Origin: Tubulanus polymorphus
Taxonomy: Eukaryota; Nemertea; Palaeonemertea; Tubulaniformes; Tubulanidae
Assembly: GCF_964204645.1 (NCBI RefSeq)
Contig: NC_134030.1
Location: 5,330,278 to 5,394,277 of the forward strand
Direction: 5' to 3'
DNA: 64,000 bases
A program made the position numbers and the translations under genes. A model generated the notes under the pieces. The model had not been told where the DNA came from. It ran no database searches and was given only the letters and a program-made list of their open reading frames with translations. Of this stretch, positions 54,201-64,000 are shown in pieces (positions within the stretch are counted from its first letter, which is position 1; each line of letters begins with the position of its first letter).

Positions 54201-57200
54201 TAATTGCGGTTTTTTGAGCTGTTGGTTTCTCAAACGTCCGTCAGACGTCACCACCGTACAACGCACGGCATGGCCCCTATCCGCCGACGTTTTTATGGCG
54301 GTTTTTATGGCCGTCTGGTTCAGGTCACGAAGAAACAAGTCGGCTCTGATAAAGCCGACATCAAAAACGCCGACGTCGTTTGCGGCAAACCACAAAAAAT
54401 GTCGGCATTTCAGTATGCAAATTACTTGACACACATATATACAACGGTGTTGCCAGGGATTGTTCATAGAGGGCACTCATACGAAAATAACTATAGCATT
54501 CGTAAAAAGTTACTGGCTTTGATAAGATTTAGAAACTTAGAGGTAAATGTCGCAAAAAGCATGAAGTATTAGACCTATGAAGGTAAAATACCCGTATTAG
54601 TGGTTTGGAAGGTTTCGTCCAAATATTGTTTCCGGCCTTACTTCTTTCAAACGCATTCTTCTTTTATGCGCAACAGCTTTGGCTAAGTAAATACCTGTCA
54701 GAAAACTTGTTTGAATAGATTATCGTTTTATTCCTCTGATATTCGAAATACGAAGAGCCGGGCACCGATGAAAATTATATAGGGCCGAAAAATATATTTC
54801 TCTACGCGTTCGGGTGAATATTTTTTTTTTGACAACACGAATTGCCCGCATAAATTATGCCGCGGTAAAATACTGCTCCCATGGTAACGTAGGTCAGGGA
54901 TCATGTTGCACGATCGACACGGGAGCACCGTGGTATAAGACATTTACATAATATGACGTATAGGGAGATATAATTTACGAGACGTAGCTCATGTTTTTGC
55001 TTCTCGTTTAAAACGAATCTGTGATGAGAACCACACAGTTCGCTGTATCTAATCACGCCATTTTCTCTGATTTTCCCAGCGCCGCCGCTGCTGCTGCTGC
55101 GGGGTACAGCATTTTCTTTAATTCAAGGTGAGATTGAATTCGTCAAGTCAACGGAACATAGATCTAGAACACTCAGATATTGACATGATCGCGAAATAAA
55201 AGGTAGTTCTAATCCGTTTATGCAAAGTAATTATTTCTTCCAATATCCTTTCATCAATTTTAAAGGCGCAAAAAACTAAGATATTATTTTTGACGCTTTT
55301 ATTTTACCCGTGAAGAGATGGGATTTTATATTTTGCGCTGAAAATGCCATCCCAGCGTGGGCGCAACGAGCCGGGCGATGCGCATACGAACTCCGCTGTA
55401 TAGTGCCTGCCTACGCGATGATTGATTCTCTTAATTCCGAAAGATCCTTAAGACAATATCCCGGATTACTGCCGGTCACAGGTGCGCGAATCCGATTGAC
55501 GTAACTTCATGAAAATTAATGAACGGTATCGTTCGATAATCACGATTCATCTGGATTCGACGCGTTGAGACGTGGTCGACACAAACGAAGCGACGCTGCG
55601 GCCCCGATGTTATTTATCGCCGTTGATTCACCACCGGTGGAAAAACTGTCGAATTTATACCTTCGCGCGGCGGCGGCGAGGACCGAACGAGAACGTTCTC
55701 CGTTATTATTTACGGGCGAAAATGCTATTTCGAATATTGCGTACGGACACAGACAAATGATTCGGCGTAGCGAATTATGTATCATTATTCAGCGCGGATG
55801 CGAACGACATAATAAAAACAATCAGAAATTTCCTCGCGAGATGATTTATCAGATGCGTTTTTGTTTTCGTAAAATTACTTATAAGCCATTAAAGAACAGC
55901 TGTAAATTTCGATCTCGGCATTGTTGTTTTTACGGAAGGGCTATGATCGATTCTGCGCGAAAATGGGTAAACGCTCATTTTCGTTCGCGTTCGTGATTTT
56001 TTAGCCGAGGAATTCAAAATGACTTAACATTTTTATGCCGGCGTCGAATTGATGGCGACAACGGCAAATAAGATAATAATTAGATGTGTCAAAGTAATAA
56101 GAAATCGAATAGGCTTTTACAGTCTGGTGTAGCCGTAATAATCATTTCGCAGCGTGGCCCAAATTCCCGATGGCCATTTGCGGTACCCGGATCTCGCGCA
56201 AACTAATTCGACCCCGCGCAATCAATTGCTTCTCCGTACAACGCAAACGTTTGTACATTTGTAAAATCCACTTTCGTCCGATTCTTGCAGCAAGGGAGGG
56301 GGAATATCGAGAAGATTTATTCCCGTTATCTTCGGATTGATCGATCTAAGGGCTATAGTTAGGATTTAGAGGGTGCTTCATCAAGTTTGATTTACGGTCG
56401 TCGCCCGACACGCAAACGAAAGTTAGCACTGCGGGCGGCCGATGCGCTGTTCAACCGGATGGCAATATTTCACCAGCTTCATCAACTGTGTGTCACTTTG
56501 CTTGATTTTCCTGATTTGGAAGGGATTTCTCTGGAGGGATCGTGAGATGGGAACGGTTTATAGCGGTCATATATCAGGGGATGAGATGACTGGCGTCCGG
56601 TAAGGGGAGGAGGTCGCTTCGTCTGAAACTGTCAATTACGAAAACAGTTGGAAAGAATCGTTTCTTTTTTAAGTGGGACGCAAAAATACAGAAATCAGTC
56701 TTAAAACCGCTCGTAAAATTCGATGCTTCCTATCAGGTACGAAGTCCTATAATCATTAATGGTTTTATTCGTTTTCCATCTTTAACAAGTCCGAATACCG
56801 CAATAATTGAAGTGTCGTCGAAATGTTTAGAAGCGAGCGATGAAAAAAAGATCCGCTTTGAAATTTTTTGCAACAGCACAACTGACACATATACTCGATA
56901 GATAGTCTTCAGTTGTATGGAAACAGTTTGACCTGATTTTCGAAAATGTGACCTTGAAAATGTTGCCGTCACCGTAAAACAAATTATAGCGACAGACACA
57001 GCCACCATGTGTGATTAAATGTATGATGATCCCATTTTGAAAATGAGCAGAAAAAACTTTCGAGAATTATGAATTATTGACTGAGATTTATTGATATTGG
57101 AAAGGCTCATCGCTTCTTTTTTTCGTGCGATAAATATTGACTGTAAATATATGACTAGCCTGTACATTTTGAAAATGAAACGGACAAAAAGAGAAACTTA

Positions 57201-58225
57201 ATGTAATCTGCTAATTGTATGGACTGTAAGAGTTATAAATGTGGTTTATTCATGAATACAGGAAGTGCTCATTGTTTTTACCAATGGAATAAATATTTGC
57301 TGTACGTGCGGTTTTCTGAAGAGGAAGCCCCTATACAATAATCATTTAAATGATACTGGCTAGCCGCGAAATGATGCGACAGATGTTTTATGACTAAAAA
57401 CGCTGAAATTCTTCAATGAACATTTAGATTTTTAAGTCACCGAAAAAGAAAATATTTTTCATCTGACCTCGGGTCAAAGTATTTTCGGGCGCTATTAGTA
57501 CGATATCCCGTTGTGCGCGCGATACGGTACCGTTTGCATATCCTCGAAAAATGGGAAAATATTGCCAGTCAGCGCTGTTTAATGGGCAAATTGACTAATT
57601 TTATGACTGCAATAAAGTCTGCCGAAAATATCGGCAGTTCACGTGTTCACTTTGATGTGTGCCATCGACTGACAATTGCCTTTGTATTTTGGCGTAATTA
57701 AGCTTTCTAAAAAGGCCATTGGTAGGTTTAGGCGAGGTCACGTAAAAATCTCAATCGTTCCATTTCAATTCTAAAAAGAAATAAAAGAAAAAATTGAAGA
57801 CAGCGCGGCAATTCACGCTCATCTGAGATTCTTTATTTCTCCATTCAATAAAAATCGTTATCGTATTGGACATTAGTTGACGGTATTTTGTTTAAAAAAA
57901 AATCTAATCATCACGGGAATGAGCAGTCGAAAGCTTCTTTATCGAGATTATAAATTATAATGCGCAAGTAGGATTAATTATGGAGACGATGGATTATGTA
58001 TGAACGCGTTGCTCAGAAATAGAGAAAAAAGCCACGATTGTGTCGGCGACTGGCGTTCTATAACGGTTTGTGTTGTGAAACAAATAATTTGCCCGATAAA
58101 ATCTAATCAACGTATGACGCATTAACTCGTCGAAAACTTCGAATCGAATCCGCAAAACGCGGATGATGTCAGAAAAATCCCAGTTCGTCGGCTGCTTTTT
58201 CGATTTCCACCGACGAACGAAATGT
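51290..58225. other. Intergenic, 3' of Lox4 (distal)
   Basis: Apart from the candidate exon at 55080 I see no gene. A short stem-loop, GTCGGCT and AGCCGAC around a 7-nt loop, is at 54339-54359. Confidence 0.55.
55080..55127 (+). other. Candidate 48-nt exon with GCC/GCT repeat
   Basis: A near-ideal acceptor, TTTTCTCTGATTTTCCCAG, precedes a segment that begins with a CGC/CTG-rich triplet run and ends TTCAAG before GTGAGA. One frame would give poly-Ala then GYSIFFNS, another poly-Leu, and the third stops inside the exon. It could be a small noncoding leader exon or a microexon. The strand is set by the splice signals. Confidence 0.25.
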
Positions 58226-58228
58226 CGG

Positions 58229-58302
58229 CCGCTCATTGGCCCCGCCCAGTCACGTGCTATCGAATCGGTCGTCTTGCATTTACGTCGCTACAATCCGACA
58301 CG
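58229..58302 (+). promoter_or_regulatory. Promoter-like block with a candidate first-exon donor
   Basis: An inverted CCAAT box (ATTGG near 58235), a GC box (CCCCGCCC) and GTCACGTG (58249-58256) lie within 30 bp. A strong donor, ACACG then GTAAGTAC, follows at 58303. This looks like a promoter and short first exon on the + strand. The next Hox gene expected on this strand is Antp, beyond the window. No protein is encoded here. Confidence 0.3.
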
Positions 58303-61300
58303 GTAAGTACCGATATTTTATTTCTCTTCGTTCGTAAAAACCGGGAAAACTTATCCGAGAAGCTGGCGATGTTTGCGCCGCGCGATGGCTATATGTTCGT
58401 ATTATTGGCTCGGGTGCGGTTTATTTCGAAATGAAACTGTCGTCGCATATCACACTGAGCTAAGCTATACTCGGAGAATACCTCAAAACGATGGCAGTTT
58501 TATTGCGCCTTAATTTATCGCTTCATGCGCAGCCATTTTCCGCAGTTACATGGCCTTTTATGGCAACCGATGCTTGATAATACACAATAAATAAGTAACG
58601 TATTATAGCTTTACATGTACAGCTGTTGTTTATTAGAGAACGGTTTTCTATGTGGGATATTATAATTATGTGCTGGTGCGTCCCTGACGAAGCATTGACA
58701 GCAGTTTGATCGGACAAAGGTCTTCAACTGATCGACCAATCACACTCGGTAAATGCAACGATCAATTCGACGATAAATACATTATCGACTGACTATCACG
58801 GGCAATGTCAATTCTGATCGGTTTATTATATCTGTCTAAAGGTGGTAAATCGAAATTCTTACATTATGTTTATTTTCGTCGAAACTGTAAAACCAAGCGC
58901 ATAATCGAAAAATAGTCGCTTTAGGTTTTGAGAATTGTAACGATTGTCGTCATTATGATGGACTGGGTTCGGTTCGAAACTATAGGAAAAAACCCGTTCT
59001 TTCTTACGTGATTGATAGCAGATTGAAAGCGTTTCAATGTATACATTTCGAATTATTTTTTTCGTCAGAATCCTCAAAAAGCGAATTCAGATTTTATAGT
59101 TTTAATAGGTGTTAGAATTATTGAACCCTTCTTCTAGGATTTGATAATATGATTTTAATGTCGCCTACGTGTGATAATGTTCTGTAAGCGAAAAAACTGC
59201 CGATTTTTACTTGCATTCGATATCATTGGTGGCGCTGGTGTGTATACGATGGCCTACAAGTTATCGGGTGCTAAATCATAATTCTTCCTTAATGGACATT
59301 CTAGAATACATTAGTATGCTTTTGTACATATACCCTGGAGCAATTAGTAGTATCACGAGACAGGGAAAATGTGCTTTAAAAAATGTATGTATACCAACTA
59401 CTTTTTGTCACAGAATAGATGCAGGTCATTCGGGACCGCGTGTCTTTTGAGTTTAAAGTTTTCATTTGATAGCGGCCTAATTAATCAAATATAACTCTGA
59501 AGATGATATAGACGTAATGATATAGATTATATCTGAAAATAGAAAGGCTGTATTCATTGGGTCAGTATGTCTTATTACGGAACGACCATTAGTTTTTCAT
59601 CTAATTGCAAACGAACATAATCACGAATGCACCTGGACAGATAATGGACATTTCTTTTAATGTTCCTCTGGACACGTAATTACCCGTAATGTTTTATGTT
59701 ATCGTCGTTCGACGACGAGACCACGCGGCCTTTCGCGATTTTTTTCTTCTTTCTGCAGGTCCGAGGACGGACGCTTCACATCAGTCACTTTGACAGACAT
59801 TTTTGCAAGTCTTGATGTTTCTAATTGCGCAAAGGCAGGTGCTAAACTGTGTCGCCTTATCATTTTTTTCTCACAGTGGGTTCTAGTACGTAGCCAGTGG
59901 AAGGAGTGCAGGTTGCTTTAAGAGACTTGGGAAAATGTCAGCCTTTGAAAAGTGGACTGGGTTTACAACGTCCGATAAAAAATGCGCTCGTAATTAGTTC
60001 AAACTATGTTTTTACAGTATCGTGAAATCTTTCGAAATCTTTCGTAGACAGGCATACTGCAGTCAGACTGATATTCATCTCAGATCTATACAGTTATCAA
60101 GTAAAACCTACAGTTGATATAATAAACTTCCTTGGTAACAACTACATTTCTAGATTACTGTAAATCGTCATTTCTATCATTTTGGTTTCTCTGATGCTGT
60201 TAGAAAATAAACTTTTTATATCAGCTCTGTGTGCTTTTACTTGTTAGGCACAAATCAGCCGGTATAATGTGTCAGCGAAGTTGTAACATTTCTATGTTTA
60301 CGAGTTTGAAATGGTTGATTCGTCGTCGAGGGCTCGACAGTCGCTCATCGCAAGTTGGTTAAAATTGACCCCTCGGATAAAAACCACAGTGAACATGTAG
60401 TTTTAATTGTAATTACGTCGACTATCCATACTGGTTAACTGTAAACTCTTGTGCAACTGGGCCCCAGATACCAATTCTTCTATACGCGTTAGAAGAGATT
60501 CATCTCTCATGAAATATTCATACGGTGTAAATCTCAATATCGTGTCCAGCGCCGGACAGTATCACATTAGCCGCGTTCATTCGACCCGCGCGTCGGTCAT
60601 TAGTCATTATACTTTTACGTAACAAACAAAATAAGCTTTTGTCACCGAGAGGAAGCCATCGTTATTCATATCCTATTCCAGCGCAATTTCTTGAGATTCA
60701 GAGGTGATCTGTTCGGCTGCCGCGACGAGCGTCGAGCGACTTAAAATTCTGATCGCCTGCACGGATGAGTAAAGCCAGAAACGGAGAGCCGCGCCGGGGC
60801 CCGATAAAAATCTATAAGACCTATAAAACTCAATGCGCCCGTCGACGACAGAATCATTCAGTCTTCCGGAATCGAGTAAAACAAGGAAATTATTCGCAGG
60901 AATGAAGGGCACCATATCGCATAGAAATGGCATATAATGAGCCTACGTTGCACGTTGACTTATTTCCGCAAGTCCAAAAACGATTTGAAAAAGGCAACTC
61001 GGACGTTCTGGTTCAGTTAATGAGCTTAATGAGGCTAGTCTCTAAAAAAAGTTTAGCGAACCGAAATAATCTGGATCAGCAACTGATAGGATATAAAGTA
61101 AATTCACCAATCGGTGATATATCTAATAATGAATGAATTATGTTTATCGAATAGGCGATCTTAGCTAAAATAGTGGGTTTAAACATCAGGGCGGTTCAGG
61201 GCGCTGCCCGACTGATGAGAATGCCGAAAGGGAGATGATGGCTTGTCGCGCGTCGAATCGCTGGGGACCGATAAAGATTACGAGACGTCTAACTTGACGA

Positions 61301-62043
61301 CCGTTAATCAGGCTACGTGAGATAAACACGATTACGTTTCACTGGTTAATATCAGTACTTTTTAAATTCTATCGCCAACGTTTGGCACTTTCGGAGAGAT
61401 GCATGAACTCCTTTACTTTCTCACGAACGCCTCCATTTTTATGTCAAATCAAATATACGCGCAATTCTGAATCAATCGCGACCCCGAAGCACAGAAAGTT
61501 AAAAATAGTTATTAAAGCCATGTATTTGCTCAGAATATCGCATTAATTAACGTAGCTTGAATGAGCGATTCCTGCGGCGATATTATTTGCTTAATGTCGA
61601 TTGACATTTGACAAAGTAAAATCGATATGAAACGAACTAAATGGTGGCCATTAGGATTAATCAGTGGGAGAAAATGACGACTGGGTTGAATTTCAAGTAA
61701 CACTACTCCGATTTAAATCTCTTTTGAATCGGTAAACGTTCGGAGTCTATATTTGATTGTGGCAATCGAGGATTCCGCTTATGGCAAGCGACGATCCGCC
61801 AGGTGCGCTTATGTGCTAATGTGGGACAACGAGGCCAGATTTTTCAGATGTAGTTACAATATTTCCACAATTTCTTATATTCTATGAATGATGAATGAAA
61901 ATCGTACTAATCTAGAACCCTTTCGGAGTTTATCAAGAGACATCATTTGCCTAAATCATGTGGGAATCTAAAAATCTAGAGATGAAAATTGCTTGATGAT
62001 AAACTTACTATTTTGATTATTGAGTTTTCCTATTGACACGCAC

Positions 62044-62055
62044 GCCATCTAGTGG
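62044..62055 (-). promoter_or_regulatory. CTCF-like core site
   Basis: GCCATCTAGTGG is the reverse complement of the CTCF core CCACTAGATGGC, a full match to the conserved bilaterian core. CTCF sites often mark insulators in Hox clusters. Only the motif is seen. Confidence 0.4.
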
Positions 62056-62658
62056 GATAACTGGTGGCACGGAGTCCTCATTGTATCATCGTGGAACGTT
62101 CTGATCACCATTCGAAACAAGGGCGTCATAGATTATAGAATGGTGAAGGTTCAAATTTGACATGTATTTGGGCTTTCGGGCCATTAGCGCTGCATATCAT
62201 GAATAAGATTGCTGAATTTTCAAATAACCATAACATGACCGACGAAATGAAAGTCAGGTCACTTGTGAATAAGTTAACACGATCGTCAACCTTTTCATTA
62301 TACATTAAACCATTTAACCCGGGGATTTTCGAGCGGATTAGCGTCTTAGCTGTACTCGGTGTTAGGTTCGGGTCAATTAGTACCCGGTGAAGGCAGGTTG
62401 CGTATTTTTCCCATTTCATCTTCAGAGATTACGTGATGAGAAACGGTTTTTTCGTTGATCGATTGATTATAACCGGGCCATTAATACTAGCAGCGGGCTT
62501 TATGGGCGATATTAATCGCGATTAGATCACCTTCATGTGTGGATAAGAAAATCTCGTTTCCTCACCACCTGCCATCAGCCAAAGAACACATCACTATTAC
62601 TGTGATACACGGCCATATCGATAAAAATAATGTTCCATCGACATCTGTATTACGTCGA

Positions 62659-62688
62659 CGCGCGCGCACACACACACACACACACACG
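62659..62688. repeat. (CG)4(CA)10 alternating tract
   Basis: Thirty bases of strictly alternating pyrimidine and purine, four CG followed by ten CA and a final CG. Such a tract is prone to form Z-DNA. Confidence 0.9.
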
Positions 62689-63433
62689 ACCTTGACTCGT
62701 GTCTCGCGCCGCAGCGATACGGCATTTTTGTCGTAACCAAGCCGCGCGATGATGTCAGCGTTTCGACGAATACACTATTACACCGGTTTCGGTCGGCCCA
62801 GTAGACGTAATTGATGAAATTAAAAATTCCGGACGACGAATTACTTAAAAACACCCGAGGGATTCTGAATAGCTATTAGTAGTTGCGGATGGAAACTGGA
62901 CTTCATCGGGCGATATGCTATTAGAATAGCTCGGCAAAGGGTTAACTGGCAATAACTTTCTTGCGGCATTCCTCCGATGCGGACCACAAAATATGCAATT
63001 TACGAGCAATCAAATTGTCTTAGAACCCAATAAATAATGTGCATCATAGCGTCTGTGATGCGGTTATACTGATCCCAATGCAGAATGTAATTATATTGAC
63101 AAAAACGTACGCTGTCTGTCTGGTGTGGGACTAGCTCTCCACATGCGAATAGAAATGAATCCCACACCGCCCTCCCTTTAGGCCTACTTCTATTACGTTT
63201 TTATGTCGGCAACCCTCTGAATCTTGTGAGGCCCTCGAATAATAACAACAAAGATACGATATTTTTTACGGGAGGCAATGCGGATCGGCCGGACAAAAAC
63301 CTGAACACATGTTTAATGTGGAAATCCCATTACTTTTCTTATATTTATTTACACCGTCAGTTTTATCCGCGCCTCAGCGCGGATTATTATTCATTTTACT
63401 TGGCGAACAATTAATTAGCCGGCGTGAGCTATA

Positions 63434-63456
63434 TAGTATATAGAACCTATATACTA
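63434..63456. repeat. Perfect 10-bp inverted repeat with 3-nt loop
   Basis: TAGTATATAG, loop AAC, CTATATACTA. A tight AT-rich cruciform-prone palindrome of unknown role. Confidence 0.7.
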
Positions 63457-63876
63457 GAGGGTTTTGATAAATAGCTAATGCATTGCACATCGGTCGGATG
63501 TGTTAGTATTGAGCTGCTTAAGGCGGCAACATCAAAGCGTCGGAGCCATTCGGCGGTATGTTTTCTGAATATTGGGTCATTAACAATAATATCTTCTAAA
63601 CGACCATTAGTCTGTTCAATATTCGAGCTCCGACCGTTTGTTGTGATGGCCGAACTGTATCGCTTTATAAGGACACCACAACAGTAGTTATAGCCGCGTA
63701 GTCGGTAGGAGTATATAATCGAATGGATGGTAATGTCGAGTGTAGGGCATAAAGAAATCGTATCAAACCCGGGTGAATGAATCGCGAGTTCTTTGTCAAT
63801 TTAATGGCCGTTAAAATGGGACGCCACATGCGCGTTGAGTGCCGTAATATTCGCGATGAATACGAAAAACGCTTCG

Positions 63877-63893
63877 GAGAGAGAGAGAGAGAG
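63877..63893. repeat. (GA)8 microsatellite
   Basis: A perfect GA run near the right end of the window. Confidence 0.9.
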
Positions 63894-64000
63894 GTTCCGC
63901 GTGAAATAGTAACGATCTACGACTTCGCGACGCGATGCAGCATTCTCTATACTCAAATGCGATTTAAAAACGTTAGTTTACGCGGCTCGATGATGCCAAT

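Larger units (their letters stand above)
58310..64000. other. Intergenic, toward the expected Antp gene
   Basis: No YPWM exon or homeobox is present, so the next Hox gene starts beyond the window. Contains the CTCF-like site, the Z-DNA-prone tract, the GA microsatellite, a Hox/PBC-like GATTGATTA near 62461, and a 9-bp inverted repeat GGTGTGGGA/TCCCACACC at 63122-63168. Confidence 0.6.

Noticed and set aside
54204-54572. Open frame of 122 codons
   Set aside because: It is basic and Tyr/Arg-rich with no recognisable domain, no splice or promoter context, and lies in DNA with small inverted repeats. Length alone does not support a gene.
55565-55996. Open frame of 143 codons
   Set aside because: Arg/Cys-rich with overlapping open frames on both strands, which indicates locally few stop codons rather than a protein. 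No family recognised.
38438-64000. Search for an Antp YPWM exon or homeobox
   Set aside because: No WFQNRR-type or YPWM-type sequence appears in any frame downstream of Lox4, so Antp must lie beyond the window.

Overview
This is a gene-poor, AT-rich stretch of animal genomic DNA holding part of a Hox cluster. Two complete two-exon Hox genes lie on the + strand. The first (exons 16532-16949 and 18678-19006) has the [14 protein letters not shown] end typical of spiralian Lox2. The second (exons 34493-35024 and 38142-38437) has the [14 protein letters not shown] end typical of Lox4. Their order and shared orientation fit the spiralian cluster read 5' to 3' as Post2, Lox2, Lox4, Antp. Both being present points to a lophotrochozoan such as a mollusc or annelid. 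The species cannot be named from sequence alone. No Post2 or Antp homeobox is visible, so those genes should lie to the left and right of the window.

Layout: 1-16.5 kb is the region 5' of Lox2, with simple and tandem repeats and a promoter-like block near 6 kb. Lox2 occupies 16.5-19.0 kb, with a 3' UTR perhaps to about 20.25 kb. The Lox2-Lox4 intergenic region (about 20-34.5 kb) holds the most interesting signal: two hairpins whose 5' arms both begin TACCCTGTAGAACCGAGC, a MIR-10-family microRNA sequence. One is on the - strand near 27.7 kb and one on the + strand near 32.7 kb, so they diverge, each pointing to its neighbouring Hox gene. A YY1-like and CTCF-like motif pair lies roughly midway, near 30.27 kb. 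Lox4 occupies 34.5-38.4 kb. From 38.4 to 64 kb is the region 3' of Lox4. It has no recognisable gene, but it does have a four-copy tandem repeat, a CTCF-like site, and a run of exon-like segments with good splice signals on the + strand (43.1, 51.2, 55.1 and 58.3 kb). These could be a long noncoding RNA, a novel gene, or the 5' leader of the next Hox gene.

The two Hox proteins are expected to be nuclear transcription factors patterning the posterior trunk. Each has a YPWM motif that recruits PBC cofactors, a short linker and a Q50 homeodomain. Both genes carry an acceptor-like sequence just upstream of the start codon (24 and 18 nt), suggesting spliced 5' leaders. The + strand microRNA may therefore sit in a Lox4 leader intron.
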